Notes: generated by a model not told the origin, from the sequence alone. A DNA stretch of 41,034 nucleotides from Isotricha intestinalis (GCA_023807065.1 JAJJLU010000457.1:1-41034); one strand, 5' to 3'; positions 19,669 to 29,973 are shown, counted from the stretch's first letter. Made by a program: numbers and translations.

Positions 19669-20952
19669 ATGATTAATTTTCTCAAATTTTTTTTATTTAT
19701 CATATTTTATTTAAATTCAACTTTATGTGATAAAGGAAAGAAAAAGAAATTAAAACGATTTAATGAAACATTATTAAAATGGGCTAAAAAGAACAATATA
19801 GAAATTTCTAATAAATTAATTCTTAACTTTTCATCAATAAATTATAAAACATTTTATGCAAATGAAGATATTCCTGAAAATGAAACAATATTAAAAGTTC
19901 CCTTTGATAAAATATTAACAGTAAAAAAATTTGAAGAATATTCTCCAGAATTTCTATTAAATATGTATTCAGATTTAAACAATAATTCTTCTTTTTCAAA
20001 TAATATTTTTAGAACATCAACTATAAAAGAACAAACTTTTATGTGTTTAAATTTAATATATGCAATAACTCATAAGAAAAAAAGCAAACTTTATAAATTA
20101 TATAAACCTTATTTTCAATCTTTTGAAAATAATTTAGATTATTTTCCCTTATTATATGGAGAAGGTGAAATAGATTTATTAAATACAACAAATTTCGGAG
20201 CTAAACTTTATGGAGCAAAAAATTCAATTATTGAAGAAATAAAATATATACAAAATAATTTTTCTTATGAATCTTTAATAAGTGATGATTATATTAAATA
20301 TAGAATAATCACAGTTACTAAATCATATAATATTAAAGGAGATTCTGGTATAGTTCCTTTAGCTGATTTTTTTCCTTTAGAATTAAATACTGAAATACAT
20401 AATGTTTATTGGAAATTAGATAATGAAACAAATATTTTTTATATTAAATCAATTAGAAGTATTTCAAAGGGTGAAACTTTAAAAATGAAATGCTTTACTG
20501 CTCCTAATTCAAAATATTTAATGTATTATGGAATTACATTTGAAAATAATTCATATATTGAGCCTTTTAGAATTAAATATCTTCATCCAAAATTAAAACA
20601 AGAAATAAAAGTAAAAACTTCTATTATGAATCCTAACATTGATGATTTTGATTTAAGTGAACAAAGTTTTATTGGAGATTCTATGGATAATTATAGAAAT
20701 ATGGGTATTTTTTTTAATATGCCTAATAATGATGATACTGGATATATTTTAATGTTAAAAAATTTAAAATATTATATGGAAGAATACAATATAATTTCTG
20801 AAAGTGATTATTATAAAAAAATTATTTTAGATAAAAATAGAATCAATATAAAAAGAATTGTTGAATTAGAAAAATTTTTATTACAAAAAAGAATTGATTT
20901 ATTACAAGAAATCGTTGATGATAGAATGAAAAATAAAAAAAGTGATTTATAA
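19669..20952 (+). CDS. Secreted SET-domain-like protein (SETD3/LSMT class), active site degenerate
   Basis: This 427-residue protein follows the SETD3/Rubisco-methyltransferase plan: split SET domain at about 32-295, then a helical substrate-binding-like domain to the end. Matching blocks are YANEDIPENETILKVPFDKI (63-82), GIVPLADFF (227-235) and SISKGETLKMKCFTAPNSKY (264-283). The expected Asn-His after PLAD and the Tyr-Gly of the SYG motif are missing (FFPLEL and KCFT instead), and the early glycines (usually GxG before the first strand) are absent. S-adenosylmethionine binding is therefore doubtful. The protein begins with a signal peptide (hydrophobic 4-18) and has many N-glycosylation sequons (N16, N32, N53, N71, N106, N172, N196, N252 and N294). 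It probably works, or works no longer, in the secretory pathway. Confidence 0.8.
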   Translation: MINFLKFFLFIIFYLNSTLCDKGKKKKLKRFNETLLKWAKKNNIEISNKLILNFSSINYKTFYANEDIPENETILKVPFDKILTVKKFEEYSPEFLLNMYSDLNNNSSFSNNIFRTSTIKEQTFMCLNLIYAITHKKKSKLYKLYKPYFQSFENNLDYFPLLYGEGEIDLLNTTNFGAKLYGAKNSIIEEIKYIQNNFSYESLISDDYIKYRIITVTKSYNIKGDSGIVPLADFFPLELNTEIHNVYWKLDNETNIFYIKSIRSISKGETLKMKCFTAPNSKYLMYYGITFENNSYIEPFRIKYLHPKLKQEIKVKTSIMNPNIDDFDLSEQSFIGDSMDNYRNMGIFFNMPNNDDTGYILMLKNLKYYMEEYNIISESDYYKKIILDKNRINIKRIVELEKFLLQKRIDLLQEIVDDRMKNKKSDL

Positions 20953-21546
20953 TATTTATTTTAAATATATTATAATGTAATTATAATAAATTTTTAATTT
21001 ATTTATTGTTTTTTTTTTAAATAATTATTTTTTTTTAAATAGCAATTTAAATTTTTTATATTTTAAATATGATTTAAAATAAATGTTTATCTAAAATATT
21101 CTATATATATTGCTTTTTGTTAATAATTTTTTCAAATTAAAATTTTATAACTCATAATAATTAATCTAACCTTATTTAATAACTTTTTCCTATAACTAAA
21201 TCATTTTTTTTTATTAAATTTAAAGTATTTTCATTATTATCAAAAAGATTTAGATATTGACTCTTTCATTACACTGTGAATAAAAAATCATCATTTACTT
21301 TTATGAAATTCAATATCAAAATCTTATTCCGTTTTTTCAATTAAGGTTTTTCATAGAAAATATACACTTTTTCCTTAATTTAACCAGTTAATCTCTTCAT
21401 CCATTCATTTTAAAATTCATAAAAACCTTTTTTTTGAATTGAATATTCTAATATTATATTTTTTATTTGTTATTCACTTTGATTCATTACTTCTATATAT
21501 AAATTAGATTATTTTTATCAAAATTAAAATTATATATAATATTTAA
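20953..21546. other. Spacer
   Basis: No coding frame or RNA gene is visible. It contains the 3' flank of the SET-like gene and leads into a decayed coding region. Confidence 0.45.
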
Positions 21547-22349
21547 AAAGTGAATTTTAAGAAAAAGAATGAATTTTTTATACCTAATATTTTTATTCAT
21601 TTAAATAAAAATCATAATTTAGAATTAATTGATTAATATATAAAAATTGAAGGTAAACAAGTTCCAAGAAATAAAAATTATTCTCATTAACAAAATTTAA
21701 TTTGGAGAGGAAAAAAAAGATAGTAAAATAAGTTCAGAACAAAAAGAATTATATGGTTTAAAAGAAATTAAAAATAGATTTTTTTCAAATAAGTCAAAAA
21801 CAAGGAAATGGATTTAATAAGAAATATATTTATTCCTTATTTAATTTGTTATATATAAAATTCAAAGACAAATTATTAAAAATTATTATTATAATCAAAA
21901 AGAATAAATTTAAAAAGTTGTAAAAGTGTTTTTAATTCAATTAAAAAAATAAAAATCTTTACATTGTCTTAATAAAAATTAAATAATCCTAAATTTACTA
22001 CTCATAATTTTAATTTAACTATAACTCCTAAAAATAATTTCTTTAAAAATAATAATTAATATAACTTATATAATGAAAACTATTTTCAAACATTTTAATA
22101 ATTATATCTTTTGAAGAGATTGAAATTAAAGAACCTAAAGAATTAGGTAATAAAGTTAATATGAACGCTTCTTTGGTTTACGATAATAGCACTAAAAAAA
22201 TTAAATTTTATTTTACCAGATTTATTAATCTAAATAATACATTTAATATAATAATTATGCTCATCCTACTCAAGATAATGGAATAGTCCCCTAAATTTAA
22301 TGATCCTTATAAAAAAAATTTTTATAAATTATTTTTGAAAAAAATCTAA
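21547..22349 (+). pseudogene. Decayed protein-coding gene, family not recognised
   Basis: Several readable pieces lie in order on the plus strand but in different frames. From 21547 to 21720 one frame has only two stops, including IKIEGKQVPRNKNYSH and QNLIWRGKK. From about 21732 a second frame reads SSEQKELYGLKEIKNRFF. From 22110 to 22349 a third frame has only one internal stop (TAG at 22284), including VNMNASLVYDNSTKKIKFYF and KFNDPYKKNFYKLFLKK. Within it 22250-22290 reads better one frame over (NYAHPTQDNGIVP), a sign of paired indels. Stops often sit next to CAA-type Gln positions, as expected if CAA mutated to TAA. The VYDNSTKKIKFYF segment faintly resembles a sialidase-type strand, but this is not enough to name it. 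Confidence 0.5.
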
Positions 22350-22552
22350 AAAATATTAATAATAAAGAAGATTATTATTAAAAAAAATATTAATAATATT
22401 TATAAAAATTAGAAAAATAAAAACAAAAATTTTTCCTGATTTTAACTTATAAATATTAATTTATGTAATAAAATTATGTATTTTTTTAAATCTTTTAATA
22501 AATAAAAATGAATTTAATTTAATAAAAAATCTTGAGTATTTAAAAAAAAATC
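22350..22552. promoter_or_regulatory. 5' flank of the RBR ligase gene
   Basis: These 203 bases precede the RBR ligase start and should contain its promoter. They are nearly pure A+T, with A-runs just before the ATG. No separate element is visible. Confidence 0.3.
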
Positions 22553-24277
22553 ATGAAAATAAATATATCACAAAAAGAAACAAATATAATAATTAACAAA
22601 GCTACCTTAGCAAAAATATCAACAAATTCAGAAGGAAATTTTGATAGAAAAGTTAAAATATGGAAGTCACAAATTTTAACATTAAATTCATTAAATAATA
22701 AAAAAAAAAAATTAGAAAGAAAAAAAATTGGTGAAATAACAAGAAAATTAATGGAATTTGGTTATTCAATGGAAAGTATTCAATTTATTTATGATAAATA
22801 TAAATTTGATACTTTAGAAAAAGCTCTTTTTTTATTAACAAAAGATCCAGATACACATATTTATAATCATCAATTTTTATCTATTTTAACTTATCAAAAA
22901 CTTTATGGGAATATTCATACTGACATTAATAATAATGAATTAGAATATTATTGTATTATTTGCAAAGATTTAGAAAAATTTCATAAAAAAAATTTAGATG
23001 AAGTTAATTATAAAAAATCCAACAACCAAATGAATTTGACTGATTTTCCTCTTTTAACAAAAGGAGAAATTGGATTTGATACTGATGTTTTGGAAATTAT
23101 AAATAAAAAAGATAATGATAAAGAATGTTCTGATTTAATCAGTTTAAATAAAATAACATCAACAAATAGGACATGTAAAACTTATATAAAAATAAATAAA
23201 GATTTAATAGAAAAAATAAAAAAAAATTTTAATAATAAACATGATTTATGTTTAATATGTTATGCAAATGAATTAACAAAATATAATTCCTATAAATTAA
23301 AATGTGGACATAGATTTTGTTTTGAATGTTATAATTATTATATAAAAGATAAAATAGAAAATGGAATAGTAAATATAAAATGTTTAATGGCAGGATGTAT
23401 TTACATAATCCCAGATGATATAGTTAAACAATTTACAAATCAAATGTTGTTTAGAAAATATTTAAAATTTAAAAAAAATTTATTATACGAAGAAAACTTA
23501 AAAAAAAATTTAATTCCTTGTGTTCATCCAGATTGTGAAGAATGGGTAAAATACAAAGAAGGAGATGATATAAATGTAATATGTAATAAAGGACATAAAT
23601 TTTGTGCAAAATGTAAAGGAAGACAACATAAAGGAAGAAGATGTCATTTATATGATAAAAATAAAATTAAAAGGGATTCTAGAATAAAACCTTGTCCTAA
23701 TTGTAATTTCTTAATTGAAAAAACTAATGATTGTAATAAAGTAAATTGTAATGTTTGTAATTTTGTTTTTTGTTGGTTGTGTTTAAATGAATGTGGCTCT
23801 TTTCATTATTATATATTTAATTTTAGGGGTTGTCCTGGAATGAAATTTTCAGACCCAAAAAAAAGTAGAATTTTAAATAATAATTGTTTTCAATGTATTT
23901 GGATGACTTTTTCTTTTTTATTCACTTTAATTTTTTTATTTTTATTACTTGGCCTTTATATTTTTTTCGGTGCTTCTTATGAATTGATTAAAATTTATAA
24001 TAATAAAAAAAATTCAAATGACGATGACAGTGATATTGAAAGCGATTTATCTAATGAATATGAAAATGATATTGTTAGAAATAATATTATTAATGCTAAT
24101 GAAGTTAATAGAGAAGAAGATAGTAATGAAAAAAGAAAAAAATGGTTAATTTATTGTCTTCTCTTTATTCTTGGAATTCTTATTCAACCATTTTTTTTGA
24201 TTTATAAATTATTAAAAAGTTTAATGGAATGTTATAGAAGATTTGGTTGTTGGTTTTTAATGATGGGGAATTATTAA
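22553..24277 (+). CDS. RBR-type E3 ubiquitin ligase with two C-terminal membrane segments
   Basis: RBR ligases take ubiquitin from an E2 onto a cysteine in RING2 and pass it to a substrate. This 574-residue protein has RING1 at 233-282 (C233, C236, C251, H253, C256, C259, C277, C282), an IBR at about 323-364 (C323, C328, C344, C351, C354, H359, C364) and RING2 at 381-410. RING2 begins CPNC (381-384), and C394 in NDCNKVNC matches the catalytic cysteine of Parkin-type RING2. The remaining ligands are C399, C402, C407 and C410. Residues 60-98 look like a UBA domain. Two hydrophobic segments (about 449-473 and 530-553) make it a membrane protein, like the RNF144 or RNF19 types. The acidic loop at 485-525 lies between them. 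It is complete and without introns. Confidence 0.93.
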   Translation: MKINISQKETNIIINKATLAKISTNSEGNFDRKVKIWKSQILTLNSLNNKKKKLERKKIGEITRKLMEFGYSMESIQFIYDKYKFDTLEKALFLLTKDPDTHIYNHQFLSILTYQKLYGNIHTDINNNELEYYCIICKDLEKFHKKNLDEVNYKKSNNQMNLTDFPLLTKGEIGFDTDVLEIINKKDNDKECSDLISLNKITSTNRTCKTYIKINKDLIEKIKKNFNNKHDLCLICYANELTKYNSYKLKCGHRFCFECYNYYIKDKIENGIVNIKCLMAGCIYIIPDDIVKQFTNQMLFRKYLKFKKNLLYEENLKKNLIPCVHPDCEEWVKYKEGDDINVICNKGHKFCAKCKGRQHKGRRCHLYDKNKIKRDSRIKPCPNCNFLIEKTNDCNKVNCNVCNFVFCWLCLNECGSFHYYIFNFRGCPGMKFSDPKKSRILNNNCFQCIWMTFSFLFTLIFLFLLLGLYIFFGASYELIKIYNNKKNSNDDDSDIESDLSNEYENDIVRNNIINANEVNREEDSNEKRKKWLIYCLLFILGILIQPFFLIYKLLKSLMECYRRFGCWFLMMGNY

Positions 24278-24528
24278 TAATATAATAAAAATATAAAATT
24301 AAGTAAGTGTTTTATAATATAAATTAATAAAATTTTGATTTTTTATTTGAAAAAATAATTTAATTTATTAATTTATTTATTCAGAATTATTTTATTAAAA
24401 TTATTGTTCCGAAAAATTAAATTATTCTTTTTTATTCTCAATGATTGGCAATTAAAATTCAATAAAAAATAGATTTTAAAAATAACAAAGATACTATTTA
24501 ATCAGAAGTAAATATCAAATAGATAAAA
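24278..24528. promoter_or_regulatory. Spacer between two tandem plus-strand genes
   Basis: These 251 bases hold the 3' flank of the RBR ligase gene and the promoter of the 813-aa gene. No gene or clear motif is seen. Confidence 0.3.
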
Positions 24529-26970
24529 ATGTCATATCCGAATTTAAAAAATGAAATAAATCATTTAAATTTGAAAATTAAGGGTTATGAAACGAAGTTA
24601 AATAATTTTCAGCAATCAGAAAATGAATTAAAGAATACCAAAAAAGCTCTTGAAGATACAAAGGATCAATTAACATCAATGGAAAATGAAGCATTAAAAG
24701 AATTTGAACATACAATTTCAGCCTTTGATTCTTATAAACAATTAATAAAAAAAGCAAACCAAAAAGTTTTTGATCTTCATAATTCAAGTTATAATAATAT
24801 TATTAATAGAATGAATTTAGATCAAGAAAAAATTTTTTCTCAAATGAATTTATTAGAAAATCAATTTTCAAATATTTTAGATGATGTAATGGAAAAAATA
24901 ATAAATTTAAATCTTATTAAAGAAAGTGATGTAGCAAATTCTAAAGAAATAATATCTCGTGAGAAAATTAAACAAAAATATCTTGACATTAAAAAATTAA
25001 AAGAAAATGTTAGCAATATATTTAATCAAATTCAAGACATTTATAACACAACAAATGCAGTTATTGGACAAGAATCAAGTAGACTTGAATGGGAAATAAA
25101 TATATATAATCTTTTATTTGTTGAAATAAAGAGAATAAGTAAATATGTTCCATCAGACGAATTAGTTAATAATCAACTTTTAGCAAAATTAGGATTAGAA
25201 AATATAAAAGAATACCAAAAAAATACTACTTTAGTTGTTTTACAAAATATAAATATAAAATTAATACAAAGAAAGAACGAATTACAACCTATCATTGAAA
25301 AAATTAAAAAAGTGAGTAATGAAATTTTACTTAAAAAAAATTTAATCATAAAATTAATAGAAAATATTCTAAATGGATTTGGTGAAATTATTAATATTGA
25401 TGATATTAATCAAAATAAAGAAAATAATAAAAGTTTATTAGAAGAAATATTTATTGAAGCAAAAGAAAACAATACTTTTCAATGTGGAAATTTTTATGAT
25501 TTAATTAAAAATGATTTTGAAAACGAAATTGAATCTTTTAAGAAGAAATATGAAGATGAAAAAGAACAAGCAAAAAATAGAAATAAAATAGCAAAAGAAG
25601 AATTCGAAAAAAGATGGAATAAAACTTTATATGATTCTTGTAATCAAGTATTAGAAAAATTTAAATTATCAGCAAATGAATATTTCCTTAATGAAAAATA
25701 CAAATATTCTCAAGATATCGAAAAGATTGTTGAAAAATTTTATCTGAGTTCAAAACCTATTCTCAATATTTGTTTATTAGGATGTACTAAAACAATTGAA
25801 AAATCAAGAGAAAAGTATTCAGATTTTACAAAATCAAAAAATATGATTTGTTTCTTAAAAAACAACGAACTAATACAAAAATTACTTATAGAATTAAAAT
25901 ATGAAAATTATTCAAATGATAAAGAATTAGATTTTGATGACATTGAATCTTTTCATATTTTTTTAACAAAATTTGCTCACTCAATTAATAAAAGCACTTT
26001 TGAAACTTTATCTCTTTGTATTATTTATCCTCTTCAATTATCAGAATTTGAAAATGAAAAAGATATTTTAGGAAAAATCTTTTCTTACACCCTCGAATTA
26101 GAAACTGGATTTATGGTGTTATTTACTGATGAAACTAATGGTAAAGATTATTTAGAAAAAAGAAAAGAGACTATTGAATTTTTAAAAAGTAAAATTAATG
26201 ATAAAAAACAACAAAGTCAATTTTCAGATAATGAAGATTTAATAATTTCAAATTTGGAATCATTGAAATATAATTTGTCTGGAATTTTTGTTAATATTCA
26301 TTCAATAAAAAGGGAATCTTTTTTAACAGTAAAAGACTCAGAAATTAAGGAAGAGTATTTTACTGCAATGTTTCGGGTTTATAATGAAAAGCCAAGGGAA
26401 AATGAAAACTATTCTTTCTTAAATGCAAAAGATGAAAAAACAACAAGACAAAGATTATTTAATGCGATTTATGATTTTTCATTAGAATCAATATTAATAA
26501 GACAAAAATTAGAAGTGAAACTAAAAAATGAAACAAGTTTAAATGAATTTATATCTAAATTTATCACTAAACTTTATACTGATTATTTTAAAATTGATTG
26601 TGAAAAATGTCTTGACATTAGTTATAATAAAAGTGTAAATGTTCTTTTCATAGAGAGAGAAAAAACAAGAACTCAAATTGATTTAGAATATGATTCTACT
26701 TTAAGTCTTGAAGATGAAGATATTACTGAAATTAAAACACAAATATTAAATGATATTAAAAAAATATTTTCAAAAAAACATTTAATGGCTGTAGAAAAAG
26801 AAGCAGGAAATATTATTTGGCCTATGTTTTTTGATGATTATTGTTATAAATTTCACAAATCTTTTGAAATTTATTTTGAAATGCCTAAAGACTTTAATGA
26901 ATTTTTCAGAGAAAAAGAACAAGAAAAAAAGATAGCTGAAAGAAATGCTAAATTCTTACCTGAAAAATAA
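24529..26970 (+). CDS. Large coiled-coil protein of unknown function (813 aa)
   Basis: I do not recognise the family. The N-terminus (5-70) has heptad-like leucine spacing (KNEINHLNLKIKGYETKLNN and onward) and should form a coiled coil. A long, highly charged helix lies at about 330-372. Between and after these the protein is mostly helical but less repetitive, with a conserved-looking core at 400-500 (KPILNICLLGCTKTIEKS) and 735-790 (AGNIIWPMFFDDYCYKFHKS). These are more hydrophobic and Cys/Trp-containing than the low-complexity proteins nearby and probably fold. It has no signal peptide, membrane segment or nucleotide-binding loop. It is the longest gene in the window and one of the less Asn-rich. 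It converges on the next gene with an 88-base gap. Confidence 0.75.
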   Translation: MSYPNLKNEINHLNLKIKGYETKLNNFQQSENELKNTKKALEDTKDQLTSMENEALKEFEHTISAFDSYKQLIKKANQKVFDLHNSSYNNIINRMNLDQEKIFSQMNLLENQFSNILDDVMEKIINLNLIKESDVANSKEIISREKIKQKYLDIKKLKENVSNIFNQIQDIYNTTNAVIGQESSRLEWEINIYNLLFVEIKRISKYVPSDELVNNQLLAKLGLENIKEYQKNTTLVVLQNINIKLIQRKNELQPIIEKIKKVSNEILLKKNLIIKLIENILNGFGEIINIDDINQNKENNKSLLEEIFIEAKENNTFQCGNFYDLIKNDFENEIESFKKKYEDEKEQAKNRNKIAKEEFEKRWNKTLYDSCNQVLEKFKLSANEYFLNEKYKYSQDIEKIVEKFYLSSKPILNICLLGCTKTIEKSREKYSDFTKSKNMICFLKNNELIQKLLIELKYENYSNDKELDFDDIESFHIFLTKFAHSINKSTFETLSLCIIYPLQLSEFENEKDILGKIFSYTLELETGFMVLFTDETNGKDYLEKRKETIEFLKSKINDKKQQSQFSDNEDLIISNLESLKYNLSGIFVNIHSIKRESFLTVKDSEIKEEYFTAMFRVYNEKPRENENYSFLNAKDEKTTRQRLFNAIYDFSLESILIRQKLEVKLKNETSLNEFISKFITKLYTDYFKIDCEKCLDISYNKSVNVLFIEREKTRTQIDLEYDSTLSLEDEDITEIKTQILNDIKKIFSKKHLMAVEKEAGNIIWPMFFDDYCYKFHKSFEIYFEMPKDFNEFFREKEQEKKIAERNAKFLPEK

Positions 26971-27058
26971 TAATTTTTTTTAATATAAAAAAATTAAAGT
27001 AATTAATTTATATTATCAAAATTTAATTTTTTATTTTTACTATACATGAGTTTTTATA

Positions 27059-27745
27059 TTAAACTTTAAATAATTTGTTATGCATTGTTAAGATTTTAAA
27101 TCTCATTTCATAATCATTAAGAATTTTAATTTTATTTTTTTCAAAATTATAATTATCTAAAGTTAAATTTTGAACAGAAAAATAGTTATTCTTGTTTACT
27201 CTCTTTTTATTTTTAGAAGTTAAATTTTTATTGCCTTTCAATTCAACATATTGATAATTATAAATTCTAGGAATAATAATATCCTGATCTTCTTTATTAA
27301 TTTCATTTAATTCAGTTTTATTTTTTTTATCATCTAATAATTTAATTTTAGATCTTTTAATTTTTGGCATAATAATAGAATTATTAAATTGTTGTAAAGG
27401 AAAACAAGCTTTTTTGATTTTTTCAGACAATTTCATTTGATTAAAAAATATTTTATCTGTAATATCTGTATTTTCTTTTTCTTGGTTTGACTCTTTATAA
27501 ATATAACTTATATCATTCATTAATGTATTTCTGAATTTATCTCTTTCTTGAAATTTAGATGAATTAGTTAATGATAATAAATAATTATTTCTATGTTTGC
27601 TTTTATTTGTTCTAGATGTTTTATTTTTATCATTTACATTGTCTTTTAGTTGAAAATATAATTTTGATATATAATTTAAATCTGGTTTTTCTTTTTTTTT
27701 TAATACTGGGTTCAATTTAGTATTTTTTTTTAAAACATTTTTCAT
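27059..27745 (-). CDS. Small basic protein of unknown function (228 aa)
   Basis: Lys- and Asn-rich and probably largely disordered, this protein has no recognisable domain, signal peptide or membrane segment. The C-terminal 30 residues (NFEKNKIKILNDYEMRFKIL) look helical and amphipathic. It starts 46 bases after the otubain-like gene's stop, on the same strand, the tightest same-strand gap in the window. The two may share a transcript or be closely regulated, but no direct evidence is visible. Confidence 0.62.
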   Translation of the reverse strand: MKNVLKKNTKLNPVLKKKEKPDLNYISKLYFQLKDNVNDKNKTSRTNKSKHRNNYLLSLTNSSKFQERDKFRNTLMNDISYIYKESNQEKENTDITDKIFFNQMKLSEKIKKACFPLQQFNNSIIMPKIKRSKIKLLDDKKNKTELNEINKEDQDIIIPRIYNYQYVELKGNKNLTSKNKKRVNKNNYFSVQNLTLDNYNFEKNKIKILNDYEMRFKILTMHNKLFKV

Positions 27746-27791
27746 TTAATTATTTAAAAGAGTTTAATATTAAAATTTATAAAATATATAT

Positions 27792-29579
27792 TTAAGGATT
27801 TTCCGAATTTAATTTGATTAATTCTTCTTTTTTATATTTTTTTTGACATAAAGGGCAACAAAATTCATTATTTTTACTTTTAATAATATTATTCAAACAA
27901 TTACTTTTACAAAGAGCACTTTCACAAGGTAAAATAATTTTATCTTTTTTATTATCAATTACTTTTTTACAATTTATACATACCATTGTCATAATATTAT
28001 ATTTAAAAATTCCCTTTTGTAATATTTCTTTGACTGTCTGTAAAACATAAAATAATTCATCAAATAAAAATATTTTTCCATTAATATTTATTTTTAAATC
28101 ACTTAAATGATATTGCATATTAGGTTTATGATTTGTAACAAATGATATATATTGATTTAAGCATTCTTTAGATATTAAATTTTGAAGACATTTTAAACAT
28201 AATTGTGTTTTATTTAATGGATTATTTAAAAAATCTGAAAATGTATTACATTCTTTACATTTATTATTTACATTTTTTTCTTTTAATAAAGTTGATTTAG
28301 ATTTTGAATTGATTTGTTTATTTTCTATATTTTTTTTTTCTTTCGATATATTTATTTTTCTATTGTTTAATATAGAAAAATAAGGTTCAGTATCTAAATA
28401 CTTTTCTAAAATTGTTTTATATTTTATAAAATAATTTATAGGATATATTAATTCGTAATGTGCTTTTCTGAAAATAATTGTAATATCATTCTCAAAATCA
28501 AAATTAGATTTTCCTTTATAAGTAAAAATTTGAGTAGAACAATCAAAAGTATAAATAATTAAATTAATTCCAAATATATATGGAGTTAAATAAATAATAA
28601 TTTTTTCTGCTTCAGAATATACTTTTAATAAATATTCTTCAAAAAATTTGTTAAATAAAAATTCACCATTAATTTCAAATTTTTCAGGTAATAAATTTCC
28701 AATTAAAATTTCAAAATCTTCAGAAAAAAATAAACCTTTATTATCTTGAATATATCTAAATAAAGCGTATCTGAAATACCATATAAAGCCTAAATCAAAG
28801 TGTTGACATTTATTCATTGAATAAATAAAAATTTTATATGCTTCTTCAATTTTATTCTCTTTTAATTTAAGATAAATTGCAATTAAAATCCTTATACATA
28901 ATTTATAATTTATATTATCTTTTGAATTAATTTTTAAATATTTTTCATTATTTTTATTATTATAACATTGACAAACTTCTAAGATAATTCCTTTTAAAGT
29001 ATTAATTTTATTATTAAAAATAATATTTTCAAATAATTGAACAAAAATACATCTATAAAAGCAATTTCCATCACCTTTAATTCTTCTATAATATAATATA
29101 TCTTTTAATATTTCTTGTTTTTGTAAAATTTCATCTTTTAAATTAATATTATAATTACTAGAACCTTCAATTAAATCATCAATCTCTTTTAATGGACCAA
29201 CAGATTGTGAAAAAGTATTATGTTCAATTATCATTTTTAAATTTAAAATATAATTTGATAAATCTTTTATTGTATTTAAGTCATATTTGGGAATTATATT
29301 TGATTCAAAAATTTCATCCGATAGAATATTTAATTGTTTAACTTCTAAAAATTGTGGCTTTATATCTTTCATTGTAATACAAGAACCAAGTATTGTATTT
29401 TTTGGTATATCATTCAATATATTTATAGAATTTAATTTTTTAAAACTGTTATCACTTTTTCTTATAAGATTTTCTAATACTGTTTGTTCTGGCTCTTTTT
29501 CAATTTCTCTAATATTAGTTTTATTGAAGGTAATATCATTGTTATTATTTTCAAAATAATTTTCAAAAGGATTGTTCAT
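27792..29579 (-). CDS. Otubain-like deubiquitinase (OTU fold) with a C-terminal RING-like zinc domain
   Basis: Otubains are cysteine proteases that cut ubiquitin chains. In this 595-residue protein the catalytic block is RRIKGDGNCFYRCIF (165-179), with D170 and C173 in the DGNC motif, preceded by a helical region as in otubains. The block IFRKAHYELIYP (369-380) supplies the catalytic H374, matching the otubain ending 'YRPGHYDILY'. After it comes a zinc-rich tail: C441, C444, C461 and C464, then a RING-like set C534, C537, C552, C557, C561, C574 or C575, and C578. This tail has fewer His ligands than a standard RING. Human OTUB1 lacks such a tail and is about 270 residues long. The N-terminal 120 residues are charged and unassigned. 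Confidence 0.85.
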   Translation of the reverse strand: MNNPFENYFENNNNDITFNKTNIREIEKEPEQTVLENLIRKSDNSFKKLNSINILNDIPKNTILGSCITMKDIKPQFLEVKQLNILSDEIFESNIIPKYDLNTIKDLSNYILNLKMIIEHNTFSQSVGPLKEIDDLIEGSSNYNINLKDEILQKQEILKDILYYRRIKGDGNCFYRCIFVQLFENIIFNNKINTLKGIILEVCQCYNNKNNEKYLKINSKDNINYKLCIRILIAIYLKLKENKIEEAYKIFIYSMNKCQHFDLGFIWYFRYALFRYIQDNKGLFFSEDFEILIGNLLPEKFEINGEFLFNKFFEEYLLKVYSEAEKIIIYLTPYIFGINLIIYTFDCSTQIFTYKGKSNFDFENDITIIFRKAHYELIYPINYFIKYKTILEKYLDTEPYFSILNNRKINISKEKKNIENKQINSKSKSTLLKEKNVNNKCKECNTFSDFLNNPLNKTQLCLKCLQNLISKECLNQYISFVTNHKPNMQYHLSDLKININGKIFLFDELFYVLQTVKEILQKGIFKYNIMTMVCINCKKVIDNKKDKIILPCESALCKSNCLNNIIKSKNNEFCCPLCQKKYKKEELIKLNSENP

Positions 29580-29973
29580 TTTTATTAAATATTTTACCTA
29601 TGTCATCTAGTTAACATATATAGTATAATATTAAAAAATTAATAAAAATATAATATAAAAAATTCACATTGAATTTATAAATATGAATTAAGAGGTGATA
29701 GTGAATGATGAAAAGGAAAAAAAGTGAAGTAATATATAAAACACACAAAACAATTCTTCTTAAGTAATAATAAATAAATTCTTTAAATAATATCATAAAG
29801 AAAACAATATATTATGATTAAGTGATTGAGAACTGAAAAGAAAAGAAAATAATTATCAAGAAATTATATAATTGAATAAAATTTTAAATGAATATATTAC
29901 TGCTGAGATATAACTTTAATTAAAATGAAAAAATAATTAAAAAATTTTATTTTATTTTCTAAAAAATATAAAT
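29580..29973. other. Spacer between two minus-strand genes
   Basis: Purine-rich on the plus strand around 29690-29850 (AGTGAATGATG, GAGAACTG), but with frequent stops in all frames. No gene is supported. It contains the promoter of the otubain-like gene near 29580. Confidence 0.4.

Noticed and set aside
29611..29796. A 61-aa minus-strand frame rich in Tyr, Leu and Ile
   Set aside because: Composition is that of translated A+T noise, and there is no support from a motif or context.
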